Below are positions 1-5,635 of a stretch of 5,635 nucleotides of DNA, in pieces. The stretch's first letter is position 1. Each line of letters starts with the position of its first letter. Origin of the DNA: Bacteroidaceae bacterium (GTDB taxonomy: Bacteria; Bacteroidota; Bacteroidia; Bacteroidales; Bacteroidaceae); assembly GCA_016284115.1 (NCBI GenBank), contig JAEEOD010000060.1, positions 1-5,635 on the forward strand, given 5' to 3'. The notes beneath the pieces were generated by a model. That model made no database searches. It saw only the letters and a program-made list of their open reading frames with translations, and was not told the origin of the DNA. The translations under genes were made by a program, and so were the position numbers.

Positions 1-27
1 TCCTGCATATCGTTCTTTTTTGGTCAT
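1..27 (-). CDS. 5' end of a divergent gene, possibly endonuclease III (nth)
   Basis: On the minus strand an ATG (complement of 25-27) opens a frame that runs off the left edge, giving nine residues, MTKKERYAG. A perfect Bacteroidetes -7 box (TATCTTTG) lies 19 nt upstream of this ATG, which supports a real start. From memory, Bacteroidales endonuclease III proteins (DNA glycosylase/AP lyase of base excision repair) begin with very similar residues (M-x-K/R-K-E-R-Y), so nth is my best guess. Nine residues are too few to prove the family, and no catalytic motif is in view. The gene is transcribed away from ilvD and has no evident functional link to it. Existence of the gene is likely; its identity is tentative. 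Confidence 0.45.
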
Positions 28-46
28 ATTTATTACGTTTTTCTTG

Positions 47-54
47 CAAAGATA
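47..54 (-). promoter_or_regulatory. -7 promoter box for the divergent minus-strand gene
   Basis: Read on the minus strand this is TATCTTTG, an exact match to the Bacteroidetes sigma factor -7 consensus TAnnTTTG, followed by GC as is often seen. It sits 19 nt upstream of the ATG at 27, implying a 5' UTR of only about 12-15 nt. I see no clear TTTG or TTG at the expected -33 distance (roughly + strand 74-80, which reads GAGTATT on the minus strand), so only half of the promoter is recognisable. Confidence 0.55.
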
Positions 55-80
55 CATTTTTAGGCTTTAAATGAATACTC

Positions 81-115
81 TTTGGGCAATATTTTCTTTA
101 ATTCGTTTGGCAAAT
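81..115. repeat. two similar short motifs, possible operator
   Basis: TTTGGGCAAT (81-90) and TTTGGCAAAT (106-115) are near-copies whose starts are 25 nt apart. The second contains a 9-nt dyad, TTTG-G-CAAA (106-114), and overlaps the -33 element of the ilvD promoter. A repressor or activator site in this position is conceivable. The motifs are short and AT-rich, so chance is a realistic explanation, and no known regulator motif is recognised. Confidence 0.2.
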
Positions 116-137
116 AGTGAAAAAAGCCGTTACTTTG
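106..137 (+). promoter_or_regulatory. probable promoter of the ilv operon
   Basis: TTTG at 106-109 matches the Bacteroidetes -33 element. After a 20-nt gap, TTACTTTG at 130-137 matches the -7 consensus TAnnTTTG at seven of eight positions (T instead of A at the second). The spacing is in the usual range for this promoter class. Transcription would start about 5-7 nt beyond the box, near 142-144, leaving a 5' UTR of roughly 22-24 nt before the ilvD ATG. That is too short for a leader peptide with attenuator, a T-box or a riboswitch, so control would have to act at initiation, at translation, or from a different upstream start. It is the only plausible promoter I see for the downstream genes. 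Confidence 0.6.
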
Positions 138-165
138 CAATTTAATTATTTAGAATAAGGTTAAG

Positions 166-1968
166 ATGAAACATCAGTTAAGAAGTTCATTCAGTACGCA
201 AGGCAGACGTATGGCTGGAGCCAGGGCTCTATGGGTGGCTAACGGCATGAAGAAAGAACAGTTGGGTAAGCCCATCATCGCCATCGTCAATTCTTTTACG
301 CAGTTTGTACCAGGTCATGTGCATCTGCATGAGGCAGGTCAGCTGGTAAAACAGGAGATTGAAAAGTTAGGCTGCTTTGCTGCTGAGTTCAATACAATTG
401 CTATTGACGACGGCATAGCTATGGGACATGATGGTATGCTCTACTCATTGCCTTCAAGAGATATTATTGCCGACAGTGTAGAATATATGGTAAATGCCCA
501 TAAGGCAGACGCTATGGTGTGCATCAGCAACTGCGACAAGATTACCCCGGGCATGTTGATGGCAGCTATGAGACTGAACATTCCTGCTGTTTTCGTGTCT
601 GGTGGTCCTATGGAGGCAGGTAACTATCGTGGTGAACAGGTAGATTTGATTGACTTGATGGTTCGTGGTGCTGATAAGAGCGTGACCGATGCCGACTTAG
701 CAGAGATTGAGCAAGTTGGTTGCCCAGGTTGTGGCTGCTGCTCTGGTATGTTTACCGCTAACTCGATGAACTGTCTGAACGAGGCGATTGGTTTGGCGCT
801 GCCTGGCAACGGCACCGTATTGGCTACTCATGCTAACCGCAAGCGCCTGATGCAGCAAGCTGCCGAACTAATAGTAAAGAATACCTATAAATATTACGAG
901 GAAGGTGACGAAAGCGTATTGCCTCGCAGCATCGCTACCCGTCAGGCATTCCTCAATGCAATGAGTCTTGACATCGCGATGGGCGGTTCTACCAATACCG
1001 TTTTGCACCTTTTAGCGATTGCCCATGAGGCAGGTGCTGACTTCAAGATGGACGATATTGATATACTTAGCCGCAAGGTGCCTTGTCTTTGCAAAGTGGC
1101 TCCTAATACCAATAAGTATCATGTACAGGATGTGAACCGTGCAGGTGGAATCGTTGCTATCATGCAGCAGTTGGCAAAAGGCGGTTTGGTGGATACCTCT
1201 TTGAAGCGCGTTGATGGCTTGACCTTAGCAGAGGAAATCAAGAAATATACCATCGAGACCGAACAAATAAGTTGGGAGGCTAAGAAAATCTACCTTAGTG
1301 CGCCAGCTAACCGATTCAGCAATGTGCTGGGCTCACAAGAAACTTACTATAAAGAATTTGATGCCGACCGTGCTAATGGTTGCATTCGTGACCTTGACCA
1401 TGCTTACACAAAGGATGGTGGTTTGGCTGTGCTGAAAGGTAATATTGCCCAAGATGGTTGCGTCATTAAGACCGCAGGTGTGGATGAAAGCCTCTTCCAT
1501 TTCAGCGGTCCGGCTCGTGTGTTCGACTCACAGGATACAGCTTGCGAGGGTATTCTCGACGAGAACCGCGTTAATGCTGGCGATGTGGTGGTAATCACCC
1601 ACGAAGGTCCGAAGGGTGGTCCTGGTATGCAGGAAATGCTCTATCCGACATCCTACATTAAAAGCCGTCACTTGGGCAAGGCTTGTGCGCTGATTACCGA
1701 TGGCCGTTTCAGTGGTGGTACGTCTGGCCTGAGCATCGGACACATCTCTCCTGAGGCAGCTGCTGGTGGTAACATAGGCAAAATCAAGGATGGTGACATT
1801 ATTGAGATTGATATACCTAACCGTAGTATCAACGTGTTGCTGAGCGACGAGGAACTGGCATCAAGACCTTTACAGCCACTTACACGTGACCGTCAGGTGC
1901 CAAAGAGTTTGCAGGCTTATGCTTCAATGGTTAGCTCAGCTGACAAGGGTGCAGTAAGAATCATTTAA
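166..1968 (+). CDS. ilvD: dihydroxy-acid dehydratase
   Basis: IlvD dehydrates 2,3-dihydroxyisovalerate and 2,3-dihydroxy-3-methylvalerate to the 2-keto acids of valine/leucine and isoleucine. It is a cytosolic Fe-S, Mg-dependent enzyme of the IlvD/Edd family. The 600-residue protein is full length (E. coli 616) and collinear with E. coli IlvD. Visible signatures are [10 protein letters not shown] (42-51), DDGIAMGH (81-88), [10 protein letters not shown] (121-130), [11 protein letters not shown] (186-196) and TDGRFSGG (511-518). By family analogy Cys123 and Cys192 bind the cluster, Asp124 and Lys125 (carbamylated in relatives) bind Mg, and Ser516 is the catalytic base. The third cluster cysteine of plant and mycobacterial [2Fe-2S] enzymes (TPCN motif) is replaced by Gly50, as in E. 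coli, suggesting the oxygen-labile [4Fe-4S] type. The start at 166 is supported by alignment and by TAAGG five nt upstream. First gene of the operon; ilvB follows after 10 nt. Confidence 0.97.
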   Translation: MKHQLRSSFSTQGRRMAGARALWVANGMKKEQLGKPIIAIVNSFTQFVPGHVHLHEAGQLVKQEIEKLGCFAAEFNTIAIDDGIAMGHDGMLYSLPSRDIIADSVEYMVNAHKADAMVCISNCDKITPGMLMAAMRLNIPAVFVSGGPMEAGNYRGEQVDLIDLMVRGADKSVTDADLAEIEQVGCPGCGCCSGMFTANSMNCLNEAIGLALPGNGTVLATHANRKRLMQQAAELIVKNTYKYYEEGDESVLPRSIATRQAFLNAMSLDIAMGGSTNTVLHLLAIAHEAGADFKMDDIDILSRKVPCLCKVAPNTNKYHVQDVNRAGGIVAIMQQLAKGGLVDTSLKRVDGLTLAEEIKKYTIETEQISWEAKKIYLSAPANRFSNVLGSQETYYKEFDADRANGCIRDLDHAYTKDGGLAVLKGNIAQDGCVIKTAGVDESLFHFSGPARVFDSQDTACEGILDENRVNAGDVVVITHEGPKGGPGMQEMLYPTSYIKSRHLGKACALITDGRFSGGTSGLSIGHISPEAAAGGNIGKIKDGDIIEIDIPNRSINVLLSDEELASRPLQPLTRDRQVPKSLQAYASMVSSADKGAVRII

Positions 1969-1978
1969 TTGAAAAACT

Positions 1979-3679
1979 ATGAATAAAGAGAAGATATCAG
2001 GTTCAGAAGCATTGATGCGCGCATTGGAGCATCAGGGAGTGAAGACTATCTTCGGCTACCCAGGAGGTAGCATCATGCCTGTGTATGATGCCTTGTACGA
2101 CCATCTGGATAAGTTGCACCACATTCTGGTGCGTCACGAACAAGGCGCTGCTCATGCAGCAGAAGGCTTTGCCCGTGTGTCTGGCGAGGTGGGTGTCTGC
2201 ATCGTCACTAGTGGTCCAGGTGCTACCAACACCGTAACTGGCATCGCTGATGCGATGATTGACAGTACACCTATCGTAGTCATCGCCGGTCAGGTGGGTG
2301 TAGGTGCTTTGGGTACCGACGCTTTCCAAGAGGTCGATTGGGTGGGTTTGACACAGCCTATCTCCAAATGGAGCTACATGATTCGTGATGCCAACGATAT
2401 CGCTGGTGCTGTGGCACGTGCGTTCTACATTGCCAAGAGTGGTCGTCCTGGTCCTGTGGTATTGGATTTCCCTAAGAGCGCACAGACACAGATGATAGAA
2501 TTTGAGCCTGCTGAGGCAAAATATATACGCAGTTACGACCCTGTACCCGATACCGATATGGCTTCTGTAGAACAGGCTGCCGAGCTAATAAACAACGCCA
2601 AGCGTCCGTTCATGCTTGTTGGACAGGGTGTTGAGTTGGGTAATGCGCATCAAGAGCTATTGGACTTCATCGAGAAGGCTGACATTCCTTGTGGCACAAC
2701 AATGCTTGGACTTTCAGCTTTGCCTTATAATCATCCGTTAAACAAAGGTATGTTGGGTATGCACGGCAATATCGGTCCGAATGTCAATACCAACAAGTGC
2801 GACGTGCTAATTGCTGTGGGTATGCGCTTCAGTGATCGTGTGACAGGTTATTTGCCTAACTATGCAAAGCAGGCAAAGATTATTCATTTCGATATCGACC
2901 CTTCGGAAATCAACAAGAATGTGAAGGTAGATGTGGCTGTGTTGGGCAACTGCAAGGAAACGCTGCGCATTGTGGGTGAGAAGTTGCAGCCTGCCAAGCA
3001 CGAGAAATGGTCGGATAGTTTTTCAACTTATGAGAAGCTTGAATATGACAAGGTGATATATAATGAGTTGTACCCTAAAGCTGAAACGCTGAGCTATGGC
3101 GAAGTGGTGCATGCGGTAGCGGAAGCAACGAAGCATGAGGGCATCTTGGTGACAGACGTAGGCCAGAACCAGTTGACGTCAGCTCGCTATTTCCACCTGC
3201 TGAACAAACGAAGCATGGTCACCTCTGGTGGTTTGGGTACTATGGGCTTTGGCTTGCCAGCTGCTATCGGAGCAACCTTTGGAGCTCCTGACCGTACTGT
3301 TTGTCTTTTCGTGGGTGATGGTGGCATCCAGATGACCATCGAGGAATTTGGCACCATCATGGAACATAAGTGTCCTGTGAAGGTTATTATCCTTAACAAT
3401 CATTTTTTGGGCAACGTACGCCAGTGGCAAGAGTTGTTCTTCAACCGTCGCTACTCGTTCACTCATATGATGAACCCCGACTATATGAAGATAGCTGAGG
3501 CATACAACATCCCTGCAAAGCGTGTTATTAATCGTGAGGATTTGTCAGAGGCTGTGAACCAGATGTTGAATACCGATGGTCCATTCATTTTGGAGGCAGT
3601 AGTGACTGAAGAAGAGAATGTGCTGCCAATGACTCCTCCGGGAAGTGCCATCAGTGAAATAATGCTTGAAACGGAATAA
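1979..3679 (+). CDS. ilvB: acetolactate synthase, large (catalytic) subunit
   Basis: Catalytic subunit of acetohydroxyacid synthase. It is ThDP-, FAD- and Mg-dependent, decarboxylates pyruvate and condenses it with pyruvate or 2-ketobutyrate, the first common step to Val/Leu/Ile. The 566 residues show the three-domain plan: N-terminal ThDP-binding domain (about 1-170) with FGYPGG (25-30) and RHEQGAAHAAEG, where Glu54 is the catalytic glutamate; central domain (about 194-330), followed by the GMRFSDR stretch; C-terminal ThDP domain (about 385-535) with Gly446-Asp447-Gly448 leading to Asn473-Asn474, the Mg/diphosphate motif. Trp483 in VRQWQ matches the tryptophan that favours 2-ketobutyrate in E. 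coli AHAS II, so one enzyme could serve both pathways. The residue before VRQWQ is Asn479 instead of the usual Met. The start at 1979 has A-rich upstream sequence and no clear Shine-Dalgarno. The small-subunit gene follows after 2 nt, which suits a stoichiometric complex. Confidence 0.97.
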   Translation: MNKEKISGSEALMRALEHQGVKTIFGYPGGSIMPVYDALYDHLDKLHHILVRHEQGAAHAAEGFARVSGEVGVCIVTSGPGATNTVTGIADAMIDSTPIVVIAGQVGVGALGTDAFQEVDWVGLTQPISKWSYMIRDANDIAGAVARAFYIAKSGRPGPVVLDFPKSAQTQMIEFEPAEAKYIRSYDPVPDTDMASVEQAAELINNAKRPFMLVGQGVELGNAHQELLDFIEKADIPCGTTMLGLSALPYNHPLNKGMLGMHGNIGPNVNTNKCDVLIAVGMRFSDRVTGYLPNYAKQAKIIHFDIDPSEINKNVKVDVAVLGNCKETLRIVGEKLQPAKHEKWSDSFSTYEKLEYDKVIYNELYPKAETLSYGEVVHAVAEATKHEGILVTDVGQNQLTSARYFHLLNKRSMVTSGGLGTMGFGLPAAIGATFGAPDRTVCLFVGDGGIQMTIEEFGTIMEHKCPVKVIILNNHFLGNVRQWQELFFNRRYSFTHMMNPDYMKIAEAYNIPAKRVINREDLSEAVNQMLNTDGPFILEAVVTEEENVLPMTPPGSAISEIMLETE

Positions 3680-3681
3680 CT

Positions 3682-4233
3682 ATGGAACAGAAACTATATA
3701 CGATTATCGTACATTCTGAGAATGTGGCAGGTGTGCTGAATCAAGTGACTGCCGTCTTCACTCGAAGGCAAATCAATATCGAGAGTTTGAATGTGTCGGC
3801 ATCGTCAATCCCTGGTGTGCATAAATACACTATTACCGCATGGACCGACCCCGATACGATGGAGAAGGTTTCAAAACAAATCACCAAGAAGATTGATGTG
3901 GTGCAGACACAGTATTATACAGACGATGAGGTGTTCCAACACGAAATCGCTATGTATAAAATCAAAACACACATTTTGGAGTCTAATCCTGAGGTGGGTC
4001 GCGTGATACGTCGCTTTAACGCCCGCATCGTAGAGGTGAATGTCACCTATTCGATTGTGGTACACGATGGTATGAGTGTTGAACTTACCAATATGAACGA
4101 ACAACTGATGAAGTTAGGTTGTGTGTTGCAGTTCGTGAGATCTGGTCGTATCGTGGTGACCAAGAGCAGTTTCGAAAGGGTAGATGAATACCTAGAGAAG
4201 CGTGGCAAGAAATTCGAGCAAAGAGGTGTATGA
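3682..4233 (+). CDS. ilvN: acetolactate synthase, small (regulatory) subunit
   Basis: Regulatory subunit that activates IlvB and confers end-product (valine) inhibition; the gene is called ilvN or ilvH depending on the annotator. The 183-residue protein has an N-terminal ACT domain (about 4-75) with ENVAGVLNQV (13-22) and INIESLNV (31-38), then a C-terminal ALS small-subunit domain (about 85-165) including LQFVRSGRIVV. Asn14, Gly17 and Asn32 align with E. coli IlvH Asn11, Gly14 and Asn29, in the valine-binding region, so valine feedback is predicted (inference). Gln30 replaces the Gly of the common RRGYNIESL; I recall the same in other Bacteroidetes. It is about 20 residues longer than E. coli IlvH, owing to a longer loop after the ACT domain and a basic C-terminal tail. 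The start is 2 nt after the ilvB stop, with GGA just upstream. The stop codon overlaps the thioesterase start as ATGA. Confidence 0.95.
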   Translation: MEQKLYTIIVHSENVAGVLNQVTAVFTRRQINIESLNVSASSIPGVHKYTITAWTDPDTMEKVSKQITKKIDVVQTQYYTDDEVFQHEIAMYKIKTHILESNPEVGRVIRRFNARIVEVNVTYSIVVHDGMSVELTNMNEQLMKLGCVLQFVRSGRIVVTKSSFERVDEYLEKRGKKFEQRGV

Positions 4234-4991
4234 GCGAATTAGGGAAGATAGGCACTTACCAGTTTGTGGCTGAGCCGTTTCATGTGGATTTCACTGGGCA
4301 CCTGACTATCGGAGTGTTGGGCAATCACTTGTTGAATGTTGCTGGTTTCCATTCACACGATCGAGGCTTCGGCATCGACCGGCTGAACAAGGAACACTAC
4401 ACTTGGGTGCTGTCTCGTCTGGCGTTGGAGATGTTTGACCTGCCTTATCAATACGAGCCGTTCACCATTGAGACATGGGTGGAGAATGTCTATCGCTTGT
4501 TCACCGACCGTAACTTTGCCGTGCTGAACAAGGAGGGTAAACCGATAGCTTACGCTCGTTCAGTGTGGGCGATGATTGATACAGAAACACGCAAGCCTAT
4601 TGACCTGATGGCAATACATGATGGCGACATTGCCGGCTATATCTGCGACAAGGAGTGTCCCATCGGCAAGCCTTCACGCATCAAGGTGAACAGCCAGGAA
4701 CCTGTTGCCGTGTTGACTGTAAAATATAGCGACATGGACATCAATGGACATGTCAACAGCATACGTTATATAGAACATATACTCGATCTCTTCCCAATTG
4801 ATACTTTTAAGGAAAAGCGAGTGCATAGGTTCGAAATGGCGTATGTGGCTGAAACGATGGCTACCGATACTATGGCGTATTATTTGGATAAAGAAGACGA
4901 AAACGAAAACAACTTTGATATCGAGGTGAAAAAGAACCAAGCAGAGGTTGTTTGTCGGTCAAAAGTGATATTTGATAAACTTAATAAATAG
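4230..4991 (+). CDS. acyl-ACP thioesterase (FatA/FatB-like, double hotdog)
   Basis: Cytosolic enzyme expected to hydrolyse acyl-ACP to free fatty acid and ACP, ending or diverting fatty acid synthesis. The 253 residues fit the bacterial acyl-ACP thioesterase family (Pfam Acyl-ACP_TE) with two hotdog domains, about 8-130 and 155-250. The sequence closely resembles, as I recall it, a structurally solved Bacteroides thetaiotaomicron member. The second domain has Asp170-x-Asn172-x-His174-Val-Asn (168-176 region), the catalytic D-x-N-x-H-V-N motif of plant FatA/FatB, and Glu208 fits the plant catalytic glutamate; the adjacent plant Cys is Thr209 here. Conserved N-terminal stretches include FHVDFTGHLT and YRLFTDRNFAV. 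No signal peptide or membrane segment is visible. Chain-length and branched-chain preference cannot be read from sequence. The start at 4230 overlaps the ilvN stop (ATGA), with AGAGG (4222-4226) 3 nt upstream, suggesting translational coupling. ilvC follows 9 nt after its TAG stop. Confidence 0.93.
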   Translation: MSELGKIGTYQFVAEPFHVDFTGHLTIGVLGNHLLNVAGFHSHDRGFGIDRLNKEHYTWVLSRLALEMFDLPYQYEPFTIETWVENVYRLFTDRNFAVLNKEGKPIAYARSVWAMIDTETRKPIDLMAIHDGDIAGYICDKECPIGKPSRIKVNSQEPVAVLTVKYSDMDINGHVNSIRYIEHILDLFPIDTFKEKRVHRFEMAYVAETMATDTMAYYLDKEDENENNFDIEVKKNQAEVVCRSKVIFDKLNK

Positions 4992-5000
4992 AATTAGAAA

Positions 5001-5635
5001 ATGGCAAAAATGAATTTTGGCGGTGTCATCGAGGAAGTGATGACACGTGAAGAGTTTCCATTGGAGAAAGCTCGTGAGGTATTGAAAGATGAAACAATCG
5101 CTGTTATCGGTTATGGTGTGCAAGGCCCTGGTCAGGCTTGCAACCTGCGTGACAATGGCTTCAACGTAATCGTAGGCCAGCGTCCAGGCAAGACCTTTGA
5201 GAAGGCTATTGCTGATGGTTGGGTACCAGGTGAGACACTCTTCTCTATCGAAGAGGCTGCTACCAAAGGCACCATCGTAATGTGCCTGCTCTCTGATGCA
5301 GCTGTGATGTCTGTATGGCCTACCCTAAAGAAGTGCTTGCAGCCAGGCAACGCACTCTATTTCTCTCATGGCTTCGCTATCACTTGGAACGACCGTACAG
5401 GTTGCGTTCCACAGAAAGATATCGACGTTATCATGGTGGCTCCTAAAGGTTCTGGTACCTCTCTTCGTACCATGTTCCTAGAAGGTCGTGGTTTGAACTC
5501 TTCTTATGCAGTATATCAAGATGCTACAGGCAAGGCACTCGATCGTACGTTGGCATTAGGTATTGGTATCGGTTCAGGTTATCTGTTCGAGACCACCTTC
5601 CAGCTTGAGGCTACCTCTGACCTGACTGGCGACCG
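5001..5635 (+). CDS. ilvC: ketol-acid reductoisomerase, N-terminal part (runs off window)
   Basis: IlvC rearranges acetolactate or acetohydroxybutyrate by Mg-dependent alkyl migration, then reduces it with NAD(P)H to the dihydroxy acid used by IlvD. 211 complete codons are present; the C-terminal knotted domain lies outside the window. Seen: Rossmann motif IGYGVQG (36-42), cofactor-specificity loop GQRPGKTF (59-66), catalytic His123 in FSHGF, VAPKGSGTSLR (146-156) with Lys149, and the start of the metal-binding domain SDLTGD (206-211) with Asp207. The fifth position of that motif, normally the second Mg-binding residue Glu, reads Asp211 (GAC, 5631-5633). QGPGQA (41-46) and LNSSYAVYQD resemble plant KARI more than typical class I bacterial enzymes. 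The start at 5001 is preferred over the internal ATG at 5010 because Bacteroidales homologues begin M-A-x-x-N-F-G-G; there is no Shine-Dalgarno, only A-rich sequence. Whether it is the short class I form cannot be seen. Confidence 0.95.
   Translation, partial: MAKMNFGGVIEEVMTREEFPLEKAREVLKDETIAVIGYGVQGPGQACNLRDNGFNVIVGQRPGKTFEKAIADGWVPGETLFSIEEAATKGTIVMCLLSDAAVMSVWPTLKKCLQPGNALYFSHGFAITWNDRTGCVPQKDIDVIMVAPKGSGTSLRTMFLEGRGLNSSYAVYQDATGKALDRTLALGIGIGSGYLFETTFQLEATSDLTGD

Noticed and set aside
28..165. Leader peptide, T-box, riboswitch or small RNA in the upstream region
   Set aside because: No ORF enriched in branched-chain codons, no T-box-like conserved sequence and no strong hairpin with a U-run were seen by eye. 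The region is AT-rich and accounted for by two promoters.
2003..2329. Antisense open frame of 108 codons opposite ilvB, with similar shorter ones at 624-815, 1404-1743, 2807-3001, 3179-3466, 3871-4104, 4674-4940 and 5132-5350
   Set aside because: All lie opposite strongly conserved coding sequence, show no recognisable domain and lack a promoter box. They are by-products of codon bias in the sense genes.
3791..4006. Same-strand alternative frame of 71 codons inside ilvN
   Set aside because: It lies wholly within the conserved ACT-domain gene, and its translation is low-complexity and unlike any family I know.
4222..4233. Possible frameshift or gene fusion at the ilvN/thioesterase junction
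   Set aside because: The ATGA overlap is a normal coupling arrangement. Both proteins are complete and align with separate homologues, and AGAGG precedes the second start.
1..5635. Mobile elements, CRISPR arrays, tRNA/rRNA genes or a defence system
   Set aside because: No terminal inverted repeats, regularly spaced direct repeats, transposase or integrase motifs, or tRNA-like folds were noticed. The window is a compact, uniform biosynthetic operon.

Overview
The window carries a branched-chain amino acid (isoleucine/valine) biosynthesis operon, read left to right. The order is ilvD (166-1968), ilvB (1979-3679), the acetolactate synthase small subunit ilvN/ilvH (3682-4233), an acyl-ACP thioesterase (4230-4991) and the start of ilvC (5001 to the window edge). 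Gene spacings are 10 nt, 2 nt, a 4-nt ATGA overlap and 9 nt. No terminator or promoter fits between the genes, so a single transcript is the simplest reading.

The organism is most likely a member of the Bacteroidota, order Bacteroidales (Prevotella or Bacteroides relatives). Three things point there: the gene order with a thioesterase between ilvN and ilvC; protein sequences that closely resemble what I recall of Bacteroides homologues, especially the thioesterase; and promoter elements of the Bacteroidetes type (TTTG about 20 nt upstream of a TAnnTTTG-like box) instead of -35/-10 hexamers. Starts are often preceded by A-rich sequence with weak or no Shine-Dalgarno. The genus is inference.

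Layout: positions 1-27 hold the first nine codons of a divergent minus-strand gene, possibly endonuclease III. Positions 28-165 are a divergent promoter region, with a TATCTTTG box facing left and a TTTG-N20-TTACTTTG promoter facing right. From 166 onward the window is almost entirely coding.

Function: IlvB plus IlvN make acetolactate or acetohydroxybutyrate, IlvC isomerises and reduces it, and IlvD dehydrates the product to the branched 2-keto acid. That keto acid feeds Val, Ile and Leu, and in Bacteroidales can also prime iso/anteiso fatty acids. This gives a possible, unproven reason for the thioesterase in the operon. The aminotransferase (ilvE), threonine deaminase (ilvA) and leu genes are not in the window.

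Nothing here looks like a new system or a mobile region. The points worth a second look are the thioesterase context, an apparent Glu-to-Asp change at a KARI metal ligand right at the window edge, and a few residue-level departures in IlvD and IlvB.
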